64,000 bases of DNA. Origin: an uncultured Eubacteriales bacterium. GTDB taxonomy: Bacteria > Bacillota > Clostridia > Oscillospirales > CAG-272. Positions 18,218-27,462 of this stretch are shown here, in pieces. Position 1 is the stretch's first letter. Each line of letters begins with the position of its first letter. The DNA lies in the NCBI GenBank assembly GCA_934432725.1, contig CAKRZE010000004.1, positions 90,063 to 154,062 on the forward strand. The letters run 5' to 3'. A model generated the notes under the pieces. That model had not been told where the DNA came from. It saw nothing but the letters and a program-made list of their open reading frames with translations, and searched no databases. Made by a program: the position numbers and the translations under genes.

Positions 18218-19692
18218 ATTTCAGCTTACTTTACAAAACCGAAGAAACACCGCCGGTCTGCGATATTCTGTACGACCTCTCAACAGACCGCGCCATGAAG
18301 AGCATCTGCCCCGATCCCCGGAAACGGGAGTATTTTCTGGACATTCTGTCAAAGCCGCTGCGCAGGCGGGAAAACATCCTCTACCGCCAGCAGATCTATT
18401 CGGATTTTGCTCGCCTGCCAGAGCTTTTCTCCGACCTGAAAACGCTTTTCACCCGTTACGACCGGATCAAAAGCGATTGGCAGGAGCTGAAGCTTTCGGC
18501 TGCTCCCGCCTCATCCTCTACGGTCAATCCGGAGGCGCTGCTGGAGCATACCTACGCCTCCCTGAAGGTCACCGCAATCTTTCCGAACACCATTGTTTCC
18601 TTTTTCCACTCGCTCTGCGACACCCTGAAAAAGTATTCGCTCCGGGCGGAGGGGCTTTTGGCAATCCGCGATTACTGTGAGGAAATGATCCGCAACGATT
18701 CCTTCAGCGAAATTGTCAGAATCACTCAGCTTTTCCGCTATCACACGCCGGAACACTACACCTTCGGCATGGCAGTCGATTTGGATGAAACGCTGCGCGT
18801 CTCTTCTCTGGACCTTTGCGAAATCACGGAATATGATCCCAAAGCGGAAAAGACACCTCTGTTCCGGCTATTCTCCAAAAAAGACGAGAAAAAACCGCCG
18901 AAAGCCGATGTTCCCTCCGACGGCGCATCCTATGAAAAAACCGTTCATCTGCTGAATATTGCGCTTTGCAGCATTGATTCCGCACTGACGCAGGTCACAA
19001 ATAATCTGTACGGCGTATTTTACGGCATCGGACGGGAAATGCTGTTTTATGAGACCGCGCTTCTGTACCGGGAGCATATGGCGTCGCTCGGTCTGCCGCT
19101 CACCCTTCCGGAAATCTCCGAGCCGGAGGATAACCGGATCGTTCTGCACACACTTTACGATCTTGTTCTGGCTGCCGAAGCGGAAAACGCAGAGCGCATT
19201 GTTCCGAATGACGTGGAAATCGACGGAGTTGCCGGAATTCTGGTCAAGGGTCTGACCGACACAGGAAAAACCGTCTATCTCCGCTCCGCAGGCGCTGCAC
19301 AGCTGTTCGGACAAGCCGGGCTTCCCGTTCTGGCACAGCAGGCGCACCTCAGCATCCGCAACGCATTCTTCTCCCACTTTTCATCAGCCGAGGAAGAGTT
19401 CCTCACAGGCGATGCGGCGGGAAGATTCGATCAGGAGGCAAAGGAAATTGCCCACATTCTGGACCGGCTTCAGCCGTATTCCATGGTATTCCTGAACGAG
19501 ACCTTTCAGACAACCTCTTACCGGGAAGGAACCCTTGCCATCTTCCGGATTCTTTCCGTCCTTCCCCGAACCGGAACAAAATTCCTGTTTGTTACGCATC
19601 TGACCAAGCTGTTTTCTCTTATGGACAAGACGCGTGTCTGCCTGATGGAAACGGATAACGGAAAGCAATACCGGCTGAAGCGCATCCGCTGA
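18214..19692 (+). CDS. MutS-type ATPase domain protein, second of a pair
   Basis: 492 residues, with the same architecture as the preceding gene but divergent sequence. Walker A is Gly-Leu-Thr-Asp-Thr-Gly-Lys-Thr near residue 346. Walker B is Ser-Met-Val-Phe-Leu-Asn-Glu, followed by Thr-Phe-Gln-Thr-Thr-Ser and a Phe-Val-Thr-His segment. A charged Lys/Pro-rich insertion lies near residues 205-240. The 4-nt overlap and matching layout suggest the two proteins form a heterodimer with two composite ATP sites, as MutS dimers do. Function is unknown; no nuclease or mismatch-recognition domain is visible. Confidence 0.72.
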   Translation: MNFSLLYKTEETPPVCDILYDLSTDRAMKSICPDPRKREYFLDILSKPLRRRENILYRQQIYSDFARLPELFSDLKTLFTRYDRIKSDWQELKLSAAPASSSTVNPEALLEHTYASLKVTAIFPNTIVSFFHSLCDTLKKYSLRAEGLLAIRDYCEEMIRNDSFSEIVRITQLFRYHTPEHYTFGMAVDLDETLRVSSLDLCEITEYDPKAEKTPLFRLFSKKDEKKPPKADVPSDGASYEKTVHLLNIALCSIDSALTQVTNNLYGVFYGIGREMLFYETALLYREHMASLGLPLTLPEISEPEDNRIVLHTLYDLVLAAEAENAERIVPNDVEIDGVAGILVKGLTDTGKTVYLRSAGAAQLFGQAGLPVLAQQAHLSIRNAFFSHFSSAEEEFLTGDAAGRFDQEAKEIAHILDRLQPYSMVFLNETFQTTSYREGTLAIFRILSVLPRTGTKFLFVTHLTKLFSLMDKTRVCLMETDNGKQYRLKRIR

Positions 19693-20035
19693 ACTCCGGC
19701 TGCGTATAAGCTTGATTCCGGGAACTCAGCCTATTTGTGAGCCATGGCTTCAGGAGCCCCGGAACAGGATTCCTCCGGCTTGAACACGGTGACTGCCATC
19801 CCGTGCGGACGGAGGCGCACGCACAGAGGCACACCGGACTTCAGCTGCCCATAAAGTCTCATCCGGTGCCGTGATCACATGCCGGCGCACGGAGTCACGA
19901 CCGCCCGGTCCGGCGTAAAATCCTGTCTGTGCAAGCGATATATGCCATGGAACAGCGACGGAGGGCATTTTCTGCGGCATACCGCAATGCGCACGCAACA
20001 CAGTAATTCATTTTATCAAAAAAGGTGATACTTTT
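19693..20035. other. Intergenic before copA
   Basis: No gene and no convincing promoter hexamers are seen. AAAAAAGGTGAT just before 20036 is the copA ribosome site. No CopY- or CsoR-type operator was recognised by eye. Confidence 0.5.
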
Positions 20036-22621
20036 ATGCTCAATCAAACCGAATACCGTGTCACCGGCATGACCTGCTCCGCCTGCTCCGCCCATGTGGA
20101 AAAAGCAGTATCCTCTCTGACCGGCGTAGAGAAGGCGGAGGTCAATCTTCTGACCGGCACCATGCGCGTGACGGCATCGGATTCCGTCACGCCCACCGAC
20201 ATCATCCGCGCCGTGGAACACGCCGGATACGGCGCACGGGAGTCCTCCGCTTCCGGAGAAAAAAACAGCTCCGACACAAGGAAGGAACCGGAAGCAGCCG
20301 ATGATTCCAAGGCAGCGCTGCGGAATCTCATTCTGTCCTTTGTACTGCTTGTTCCGCTGATGTATATCGCCATGTATCACATGCTGCCGCACCCGATGTG
20401 GATGCACCGCATCTTTTCGGGAGGCGAGCATGCCATGCTGTATGTGCTGATTCAGTTTTTCCTGACAATTCCGGTGCTTTTTTTGAATCGCGGCTATTTC
20501 ACGCGCGGCTTCCGTTCCCTGCTGCACGGCGCGCCGAGTATGGATACGCTGATTGCAGTCGGATCCTCTGCGGCAGCCGGATACGGCATCTATGCCATGT
20601 TTGCCATTGCAGCCAGCATCGGCAGGCTTGACTATACCGCAGCACAGCATTATGCGGACAATCTCTACTTTGAATCCGCCGCCATGATCCTGACGCTTGT
20701 CTCCCTCGGAAAATATCTGGAAAAACGCGCCAAAAGCAAGACCACCGATGCAATTTCCGGCTTGATGAAGCTGACCCCGCCGACAGCAACAGTGGAGCGG
20801 GACGGCATAGAATATGAAATTCCGGTCGGTGAGATCGCGGTCGGAGACACGGTGATTCTGCGCGGAGGCGCAGCATCTCCCGTAGACGGCGTCATTCTGG
20901 AGGGAAGCGCCGGATTTGACGAATCGGCTTTGACCGGAGAAAGTATTCCGGTCGAAAAAACCGTTGGGGACCGCGTCATGTCAGCCTCCGTCAACCGCGG
21001 CGGCTTTGTCAGGCTGACCGCCACTCAGGTGGGCAAGGACACAACGCTCTCTCAGATCATACGGCTTGTGGAGGAAGCCTCTGCGGGCAAGGCTCCTATT
21101 TCAAAGCTTGCCGACCGCGTGTCAGGCGTCTTTGTCCCGGTCGTCATCGGAATTGCCGTCGTCACGTTTGCGGCATGGATGATTGCCGGATACGGCTTTG
21201 CCTTCGCGCTGGAATGCGCCATTTCGGTTCTGGTCGTCTCCTGCCCCTGTGCGCTCGGGCTTGCCACGCCGGTTGCGGTTATGGTAGGAACCGGAAAGGG
21301 CGCGCAATGCGGCATTCTGTTCAAATCCGGAGAAGCGCTTCAGACGCTTCACAGCGTCACTGCCGTTGTTCTGGACAAAACAGGCACCCTGACGGAGGGA
21401 AAGCCGCGCGTGACCGACATTGTCCCGGTCGGCGTATCCTGCGAGGAGCTGCTCCGCTGTGCCGTTTCCGTAGAGCTTCTGAGCGAGCACCCGCTTGCTC
21501 AGGCGATTGTGGCGGAGGCAGAAAGCCGCGGCGTTGTTCCGGAAAAAGCCGACAGCTTCCATGCGGAGCCGGGAAAGGGCGTCAGCGCTTCCCTTGGCGG
21601 CGCACAGATCCTTGCCGGAAATGCGTCCTATATGAAAAGCAGCGGGATTGCCTTCCCGGAGGAGGAAACCAAGCGCCTTGCGGAGGAGGGGAAAACCACT
21701 CTGCTCTTTGCAAGAAACAGCATCTGCCTCGGAATTATCGCACTTGCCGATTCGCTTCGTCCGACCAGCCCGCAGGCAATCCGTCAGCTGAAGGAGCTCG
21801 GGCTGAAAACTGTTCTTCTGACCGGCGACAACCGTCAGACCGCCAACGCCATCGCCTCCCGGCTTGAGATGAACCAGGTCCGCGCGGAGGTGCTTCCCGC
21901 CGACAAGGAGCGTGAGGTCGCCGCCATGATGAAGGCAGGAGAGCGCGTTGCCATGGTCGGTGACGGCATCAATGACGCCCCCGCCCTCGTCAGAGCCGAT
22001 GTCGGCATTGCCATCGGTGCGGGAACCGATGTTGCCATTGACAGCGCGGACGTTGTCCTGATGAAGAGCAATGTTCTGGACGTTGTGGATGCCATCCGGC
22101 TGAGCCGCAGCGTCATCCGCAATATCAAGGAAAACCTGTTCTGGGCATTTTTCTATAACTGCATCGGAATTCCGCTTGCAGCAGGCGTATTCTTTTTACC
22201 GCTCGGCTGGCACCTGACTCCCATGTTCGGCTCTGCCGCCATGAGCTTAAGCTCTGTCTCTGTCGTCTCCAATGCGCTGCGTCTCCGCTTTTTCAAGCCG
22301 GTTCGGCGCAGCACGGAGGCAAGCACTCCTGCGGACCGGAAGAACCCTGCCGCCTCCGCAGAATCGGATATTAAATTGAAAGGCTCCGAAGCGGAGCAGA
22401 AAGGAGAAAGCATGCAAAAGGTACTTTCCATTCAGGGAATGATGTGCGCACACTGTGTGGCGCATGTCAAAAAGGCGCTGGAGTCTGTTTCCGGCGTATC
22501 GGCTGTCGAAGTAAATCTGGAGGAAGGCACAGCGCTGGTCACCCTGTCCGCTGCCGTTCCGGATGACACGCTGGCTGCGGCTGTCCGCGATGCCGGTTAT
22601 GAAGTCAAGAGCGTAAAGTAA
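20036..22621 (+). CDS. copA: Copper-exporting P1B-type ATPase with N- and C-terminal HMA domains
   Basis: 861 residues. The N-terminal heavy-metal-associated domain has Gly-Met-Thr-Cys-Ser-Ala-Cys at about residues 10-16. Membrane helices then lead to the ion motif Ser-Cys-Pro-Cys-Ala-Leu near 401, the phosphorylation site Asp-Lys-Thr-Gly-Thr-Leu-Thr near 446 and the hinge Gly-Asp-Gly-Ile-Asn-Asp-Ala near 642. The CPC motif points to Cu(I) export at the cytoplasmic membrane. A second HMA domain (Gly-Met-Met-Cys-Ala-His-Cys near 801) is fused at the C-terminus after a Ser/Ala-rich linker, which is rare. The site encoding this domain also carries a ribosome binding site and ATG. Confidence 0.94.
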   Translation: MLNQTEYRVTGMTCSACSAHVEKAVSSLTGVEKAEVNLLTGTMRVTASDSVTPTDIIRAVEHAGYGARESSASGEKNSSDTRKEPEAADDSKAALRNLILSFVLLVPLMYIAMYHMLPHPMWMHRIFSGGEHAMLYVLIQFFLTIPVLFLNRGYFTRGFRSLLHGAPSMDTLIAVGSSAAAGYGIYAMFAIAASIGRLDYTAAQHYADNLYFESAAMILTLVSLGKYLEKRAKSKTTDAISGLMKLTPPTATVERDGIEYEIPVGEIAVGDTVILRGGAASPVDGVILEGSAGFDESALTGESIPVEKTVGDRVMSASVNRGGFVRLTATQVGKDTTLSQIIRLVEEASAGKAPISKLADRVSGVFVPVVIGIAVVTFAAWMIAGYGFAFALECAISVLVVSCPCALGLATPVAVMVGTGKGAQCGILFKSGEALQTLHSVTAVVLDKTGTLTEGKPRVTDIVPVGVSCEELLRCAVSVELLSEHPLAQAIVAEAESRGVVPEKADSFHAEPGKGVSASLGGAQILAGNASYMKSSGIAFPEEETKRLAEEGKTTLLFARNSICLGIIALADSLRPTSPQAIRQLKELGLKTVLLTGDNRQTANAIASRLEMNQVRAEVLPADKEREVAAMMKAGERVAMVGDGINDAPALVRADVGIAIGAGTDVAIDSADVVLMKSNVLDVVDAIRLSRSVIRNIKENLFWAFFYNCIGIPLAAGVFFLPLGWHLTPMFGSAAMSLSSVSVVSNALRLRFFKPVRRSTEASTPADRKNPAASAESDIKLKGSEAEQKGESMQKVLSIQGMMCAHCVAHVKKALESVSGVSAVEVNLEEGTALVTLSAAVPDDTLAAAVRDAGYEVKSVK
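22412..22621 (+). CDS. Possible free CopZ-like copper chaperone from an internal copA start
   Basis: Inside copA, AAAGGAG (22400-22406) sits 5 nt before an in-frame ATG at 22412. Translation there gives a 69-residue protein that is exactly one heavy-metal-associated domain, starting Met-Gln-Lys-Val-Leu-Ser-Ile and carrying Met-Met-Cys-Ala-His-Cys at residues 9-14. That is the size and fold of CopZ, which hands Cu(I) to CopA. The simplest origin is a copA-copZ pair fused by loss of the copA stop, with the copZ start kept. Whether the internal start is used is inference. E. coli makes a short CopA(Z) from copA by frameshifting, a different route to the same product. Confidence 0.55.
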   Translation: MQKVLSIQGMMCAHCVAHVKKALESVSGVSAVEVNLEEGTALVTLSAAVPDDTLAAAVRDAGYEVKSVK

Positions 22622-22658
22622 CGCAAATAAGCTCCGACTCTCTCCATTACAACACACA

Positions 22659-22710
22659 CGGGCGGAGGCGTTTCCGGCAGTGCAGAAGCGCGCTGCATCC
22701 CCTCCGCCCG
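22659..22710 (+). terminator. GC-rich hairpin after copA
   Basis: CGGGCGGAGG (22659-22668) pairs perfectly with CCTCCGCCCG (22701-22710), with a second small stem (TGCAG/CTGCA) inside. No T-run follows, so it may stabilise or process the 3' end rather than terminate alone. Confidence 0.45.
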
Positions 22711-22858
22711 ACAGGATCGCCGGCTCAACAACTGCCGGGGCGCCCGTGCAGGTCCGTTTTTGCTGAAAAAGTCAAAAATTATGGCTTTTCCCCCAAAAAA
22801 ACGACTCATACGGCATCCCTGCAAAATAAATTTCACCGGCTCCGGGAGGAAAAACCGC

Positions 22859-25528
22859 ATGAACGAAACAAAAAAATACTGTATCATTTCCCACACCCAC
22901 TGGGACCGCGAATGGTATCAGCCGCTTGAAAATTTCCGGATGCGGCTGGTAGACCTGATCGACCATCTGCTTGAAATACTGGATACCGACCCGGAATACC
23001 GCTTCCATCTGGATGCGCAGACCATCGTTCTGGAGGACTATCTTGAAATCCGTCCGAAGCGCCGTCCGGTTCTTGAGAAGTACATAAAGGAAGGCAGACT
23101 CCTTGTCGGTCCGTGGTATGTCCAGAATGACTTTCATCTCACATCCGGAGAGGCAACGGTCCGCAATCTGCTGATCGGAACCGCCATTGCAAACGAATTC
23201 GGTGCCTGCATGAAGGTCGGCTATGCTGCCGACCAGTTCGGACTGATCTCCCAGCTTCCGCAGATCCTCGCCCGCTACGGTCTGAACTACTGCGTGTTCG
23301 GACGCGGCTTTGACCGTCACGAAACACAGTTTTATTGGGAAGCCGAGGACGGCTCCGGCGTACAGTGCGAGCATATGCGGTTCTGGTACAACAACGCACA
23401 GCGGTTTTCTCCGAATCCCGTGGGCGCTTTACATCTTGCACGGGAGCGCGCCTCCTGGTGCGCCCAGCATGCCAAGACCCACAATTACCTGCTGATGAAC
23501 GGTGTGGATCACCTTGAGGCGCAGGAGGATCTGACCGAGATCATCAAAAAGGTCCGCCCGATGCTGAATCCCGACGAGGAAATCTTCCAGGATACCCTGC
23601 CCGAATTTCTGGACCGCGTCAAAGCGGAGGTGGAGGAAAACCACATCAAGCTGGAGACCTTCCGCGGAGAATTCCGCGACAACGGCGCCGACAGCTGTCT
23701 GACCGGAACGCTTTCCTCCCGCATCTATCTGAAGCAGTGGAACGCCCGCTGCCAGGCGGCGCTGGAAAAGGTATTTGAGCCGCTCTATACCGTCAATACC
23801 ATGCTCGGTCTGACCGATTACCCCACGGAATACAGCACCTACATGTGGAAGCTCCTGATCCAGAACCATCCGCACGACTCCATCTGCGGCTGCTCTGTAG
23901 ACGCGGTTCACGCCCATATGATGGACCGCTTCAAGCGCGTCCGGGAAAATGTCACCGACCTTGTTTCCCGCGGAACGGATATTCTCTTGAGCCATATGGA
24001 CAGAGACGGGCTTTCCGACCGTCAGTACCTGATCCTGTGCATGAACAGCACGCAGCTTCCCTTCCGCGGCGTGCTTGACGCTGTGATCGATATCCCTGTT
24101 GAAGAGGATACGGGTGCGTTCACCGTCAGCTGCCGGAACGGAAAAGAGGTGCCCTTCTGTGTCTCCTCCGTGGAAAGAAATGTATCCAAGTCCATCCTCA
24201 GCCCGATTAATCTGCCGGGCGAACGCCGCGTCAACCGGTATACGGTCCATCTGCTTCCCGGAACCGTTCCCGGAATGTCGTTCAGGACGCTGACCGTCAC
24301 GCCTGCCGAGGGCTCGCTCGATGCGGCACCTCTGCGCAAAAAATCCTCCCGCCGGATGGAAAACGAATTTCTGCGGGTTGAGCTTGCCGGAAACGGAACA
24401 GTCACGCTGACCGACAAAAAATCCGGTGCCGTTTACCGCGATCTCTTGCTTCTTGAGGACAACACCGAGCGCGGAAACTCCTATCAGCACCGGGAAAACG
24501 ACGGTTCTGAGATCGTAACCTCCGAAAATGTCAAAGCGAAGATCACGGTAGAAGAGGATAACGTCTTTGTACAGAAGCGGAAAATCGCCTATACCATGAA
24601 GATTGATCATGTGACCGGCAGCGGCTCTGTCCCGGTGGAGATCATCCTGACGCTGACACGCGGCGCACGCACGCTGGATGTGGCGGTCAGGCTGACCAAT
24701 ACCGTAAAGAACCACCGTCTGCGCATGCATTTCCCGACGGATATCAAATCCGACCGGAACTATGCCGGACAGCCCTTTGACTGTCTGATCCGGGATAAGG
24801 TCAGCCGTTTTGGCAACGACAAGTGCCACCCGGATACGGATTATGTCGGGATTGAAGACGGGACACGCGGCTTTGCCGTTCTGAACTGCGGCATCTATGA
24901 GTATGAGCAGATGACAGACGAGCGGAACACGCTGGCACTGACGCTGCTCCGCGCCAACGAGATCATTTCCGGCGAATATGAAACGCTTACCACGATGAAT
25001 CAGGACTGGACCGCTCCCGAAAACCAATGCCTCGGCGAACAGACCTATCATCTCGCTCTGTACCCCTACACCGGCACGCATACGGAAGCGCAGGTTGCCG
25101 CGCATGCACAGCAGTTCATGGCTCCGCCCTACACCGCCGTTCAGCCGGTTGACCGCAACAAGTTCATCGGCGGCAGACCGTTTGTGCAGGGACCGGGCAT
25201 GCCCGACATCTTTACACGGCCTCTGCCTCACGCGGAAATCAAGGTGCAGCATGATATGACCGCGCTGAAAATAGAATCCTCCGTTCCGGAGGCAATGATC
25301 CTGTCCGCCCTCAAGGGCGCCGAGGAACAGGACGGCAGTTATATTGTCCGCCTTTACAACACGACCTCCGAGGAGGTGGACTGCACCCTGACCTTTGCGC
25401 ACAAGCTCCGCTCTGCCGCACTTGCACTTCTGAATGAAACGGAAACAGAGGCACTCCCGATCCGCCGTGCACATACCGTTTCGTTCCATGCACTTCCCAA
25501 GCAAATCGTCACACTGCGGATCCGGTAA
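22859..25528 (+). CDS. Alpha-mannosidase, glycoside hydrolase family 38
   Basis: 889 residues from the ATG with GGGAGGA 8 nt upstream. The catalytic domain opens with Ser-His-Thr-His-Trp-Asp-Arg-Glu-Trp-Tyr, the zinc-binding His-x-His-x-Asp motif. A Tyr-Ala-Ala-Asp-Gln-Phe-Gly segment near residue 124 holds the probable nucleophile Asp. An Asn-His-Pro-His-Asp-Ser motif near 338 supplies another zinc ligand. The helical middle domain and beta-rich C-domain are present. There is no signal peptide, so it should act in the cytoplasm on imported mannosides or mannosyl-glycerate-like compounds. No transporter is adjacent. Confidence 0.9.
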   Translation: MNETKKYCIISHTHWDREWYQPLENFRMRLVDLIDHLLEILDTDPEYRFHLDAQTIVLEDYLEIRPKRRPVLEKYIKEGRLLVGPWYVQNDFHLTSGEATVRNLLIGTAIANEFGACMKVGYAADQFGLISQLPQILARYGLNYCVFGRGFDRHETQFYWEAEDGSGVQCEHMRFWYNNAQRFSPNPVGALHLARERASWCAQHAKTHNYLLMNGVDHLEAQEDLTEIIKKVRPMLNPDEEIFQDTLPEFLDRVKAEVEENHIKLETFRGEFRDNGADSCLTGTLSSRIYLKQWNARCQAALEKVFEPLYTVNTMLGLTDYPTEYSTYMWKLLIQNHPHDSICGCSVDAVHAHMMDRFKRVRENVTDLVSRGTDILLSHMDRDGLSDRQYLILCMNSTQLPFRGVLDAVIDIPVEEDTGAFTVSCRNGKEVPFCVSSVERNVSKSILSPINLPGERRVNRYTVHLLPGTVPGMSFRTLTVTPAEGSLDAAPLRKKSSRRMENEFLRVELAGNGTVTLTDKKSGAVYRDLLLLEDNTERGNSYQHRENDGSEIVTSENVKAKITVEEDNVFVQKRKIAYTMKIDHVTGSGSVPVEIILTLTRGARTLDVAVRLTNTVKNHRLRMHFPTDIKSDRNYAGQPFDCLIRDKVSRFGNDKCHPDTDYVGIEDGTRGFAVLNCGIYEYEQMTDERNTLALTLLRANEIISGEYETLTTMNQDWTAPENQCLGEQTYHLALYPYTGTHTEAQVAAHAQQFMAPPYTAVQPVDRNKFIGGRPFVQGPGMPDIFTRPLPHAEIKVQHDMTALKIESSVPEAMILSALKGAEEQDGSYIVRLYNTTSEEVDCTLTFAHKLRSAALALLNETETEALPIRRAHTVSFHALPKQIVTLRIR

Positions 25529-25908
25529 CCGGAGTCCGTTCCCGTCTGTTTTTCTAATCGGGAACATTTTCCGCCCGGTTGTCGTCATATACATAAATCA
25601 AGCTATACCGAGAGAACCGTAAACACAGGACAGCCCCATCTCCATACCGCTGCGGAATCAGGCGCTTTGCGGGAGCTTGCGGGCTGTCCGGAGCCGTCAA
25701 AGCACTTGCCGCATGCTCCGCAGCAGTTCTTTGGCGATCCGCACCCGGCAGATCTGCACGCGCGGCAGCGCGAACAGAGCGCCTCTGCTGCCATCTCTCC
25801 ATCCCCGCCGCGCTTTTTGCGGTCATCGGTTTTTCCGGTGCGGGGAACGCCCGGGAACCTGCGGTGTGCGGCAAACGCAATCGGTATATCGGAAAGGAAC
25901 AGAACCGT
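25529..25908. other. Intergenic with a weak Cys-rich minus-strand ORF
   Basis: On the minus strand a 63-codon frame (25794-25603) starts ATG with GGGGA upstream. It puts eight Cys into about 25 residues (CxxCxxC, C, CC, CxxC spacing), resembling a metal-binding knuckle. It has no clear promoter. I list it as a candidate only. Confidence 0.25.
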
Positions 25909-26934
25909 ATGAAACATGCCCTCAATCTCACCATCTTTTTTCTGATATTTGCCATGCTGCTCGGCATGCAGTCCTGCCGGAAAACGGAAAATGCTTCCGG
26001 CACCGCGCTTTCACTCCGCTTTGAATGGAGCGCAACGCAGGCTTCCGGATCGGATAAAGCCGAGCTGCATGTGGAGCTTTATCTGGATTACAACAAAATC
26101 AATGTCGGATCACGCTCCGCCAACACCCTGACAGCAGGCGGACAGAACCTTGTTTTCCAGACCGACCCGATCTCCTCCGACACGAAAGGCTCGGTGCTTC
26201 TTGCTTCAAACACGGTTACCGTTCGGAGAGCGGAGGGAAAAACCGCAACTGCCAGTCTCAGCGCAGGCTGGCGCTTCAGCGGAACAATGGACGGAGAATC
26301 CGTCACATGGCTGACTGCCTCCGACACCATTTCTCTTTCCGATGAAAACGTCACCGTAACAGAGCCTGCCGAGACATCCGCCCCGCCTTCTTCGGAAACG
26401 GTTCCGGAGACAAACCCGCCCTCCCCCCCGGAAACCGATCCGGAGACCTCTGCCGAAACACAGCCGGAAACAATTCCCGCACCCCCGCCGGAAACCTCAG
26501 TCCCCGGTCCCGTCGTTGACCCGGACACGCCGTTTCTGAATCAATTTGAGGGAGCGCTTATCACATGGGTCATGCGGAGCGACAGCGGAACCGGACTGAA
26601 TCTGTATGCGGAGTGCGCTGCATATGAGATTGATATCGGACGCTATCAGGTCGAAATGGTCCTGTATTACGTACATCATTCCATGTATGTATCGGAACGC
26701 TCCGGAGCCTCCGTCACCATTGGCGGAACCGTGTTCCGGTTCACCACCCCCCCTGTTTCAGCGGATGAAACCGGTCAGACGCAATATACCGAAATATATT
26801 CCGCCAAAGCAGAGGTGCCCTCTGACGGACCGTTCCCTGTCAGCGCCGAAATTCCGATGAGAATCGTTTACAGCGGAAAAAATATTGACAGTCTTTCCTT
26901 CAGTCAAAACTTTTCCTTCCGCGAGATCATGTAA
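25909..26934 (+). CDS. Lipoprotein with two related beta domains
   Basis: 341 residues from the ATG with GGAAAGGA 10 nt upstream. The signal peptide ends in a lipobox (Leu-Gly-Met-Gln-Ser-Cys), so the protein is lipid-anchored outside the membrane. Two beta-rich domains (about residues 30-150 and 210-341) look like an internal duplication. Both share a Val-Glu-x-x-Leu-Tyr pattern, a Gly-Gly-containing turn, Phe-x-Thr-x-Pro-x-Ser and a closing Thr-Val/Ala-Glu strand. A Pro/Glu/Thr/Ser-rich linker joins them. No known family is recognised and no catalytic motif is seen. A strong terminator follows. Confidence 0.72.
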   Translation: MKHALNLTIFFLIFAMLLGMQSCRKTENASGTALSLRFEWSATQASGSDKAELHVELYLDYNKINVGSRSANTLTAGGQNLVFQTDPISSDTKGSVLLASNTVTVRRAEGKTATASLSAGWRFSGTMDGESVTWLTASDTISLSDENVTVTEPAETSAPPSSETVPETNPPSPPETDPETSAETQPETIPAPPPETSVPGPVVDPDTPFLNQFEGALITWVMRSDSGTGLNLYAECAAYEIDIGRYQVEMVLYYVHHSMYVSERSGASVTIGGTVFRFTTPPVSADETGQTQYTEIYSAKAEVPSDGPFPVSAEIPMRIVYSGKNIDSLSFSQNFSFREIM

Positions 26935-26998
26935 CAAACAGCTTTTGCGCGCCGATGCATGATCGGCATGCAAAGCCGATCACACCTTTCATGCGAAC

Positions 26999-27050
26999 AT
27001 CCCGTTATGCCAACCACGCCAAGAGGCGGAGCATAACGGGATCTCTTTTT
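26999..27050 (+). terminator. Intrinsic terminator after the two-domain lipoprotein
   Basis: ATCCCGTTATGC (26999-27010) pairs with GCATAACGGGAT (27031-27042), with an inner CGCC/GGCG stem and a CTCTTTTT tail. Confidence 0.85.
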
Positions 27051-27156
27051 CGGCAGCGGGATCGGGTCCGGTCTCGGCACCGTTGACAGAATACCGAATC
27101 CGGATCGGTCGGAACAGCAGGATTGTCTCTTCCGTAAAGAAAAAAGCTGAAAACCG

Positions 27157-27185
27157 TTGCATTTTTACGCTCCTTCCTGTATGAT
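27157..27185 (+). promoter_or_regulatory. Sigma-A promoter for nnrD
   Basis: TTGCAT (27157-27162), 17 bp, TATGAT (27180-27185). The start of transcription would be near 27192. Confidence 0.65.
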
Positions 27186-27420
27186 AGAGGGTGAGCCGAA
27201 AGTCCGGAGCCGCGCTTCCCTCCCTGTCCCGAACGGCATTATTCCGGCAGCGGGAGCATAATCCCCCCGCCGCTGCCGTCCAAAGAGGGCAAAGGGTGCA
27301 GAACAGAGCTTTTCCCCGATGCATCACGGCGTGCGAAGCTGCCGTCCAAGGAAATGCGAGGCAAAGCCGCCTGCAAGACATCCTATCAGCATCTCTCATT
27401 CCGGAAACGGCGACTTATCA

Positions 27421-27462
27421 AGGAAAGGACATTCCGCTGATGGCGGAATGCGTTTGCATATG
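27421..27462 (+). promoter_or_regulatory. nnrD leader: Shine-Dalgarno, perfect stem-loop, start
   Basis: AAGGAAAGGA (ending 27429) is followed by CATTCCGC (27430-27437), loop TGATG and GCGGAATG (27443-27450), a perfect 8-bp stem. Nine nt then lead to ATG 27460. With the hairpin folded, Shine-Dalgarno and start are about 9-10 nt apart; unfolded they are about 30 nt apart. Confidence 0.55.

Larger units (their letters stand above)
26935..27459. other. Intergenic, lipoprotein to nnrD
   Basis: Contains the terminator at 26999-27050, the promoter at 27157-27185, an untranslated leader of about 265 nt and the ribosome-site hairpin at 27421-27459. A 16-codon frame begins at ATG 27440, 11 nt after the Shine-Dalgarno, and ends inside nnrD. 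It could be a leader peptide, but nothing in its sequence is distinctive. Confidence 0.6.

Noticed and set aside
22412..22621. copA stop codon missed, i.e. copA and copZ as separate genes by sequencing error
   Set aside because: The frame is continuous with a linker of normal composition and no sign of a frameshift, so a true fusion is favoured. An error cannot be fully excluded.
23429..25594. 721-codon minus-strand frame through the alpha-mannosidase
   Set aside because: Antisense shadow of a clearly conserved GH38 gene; no family similarity or ribosome site.
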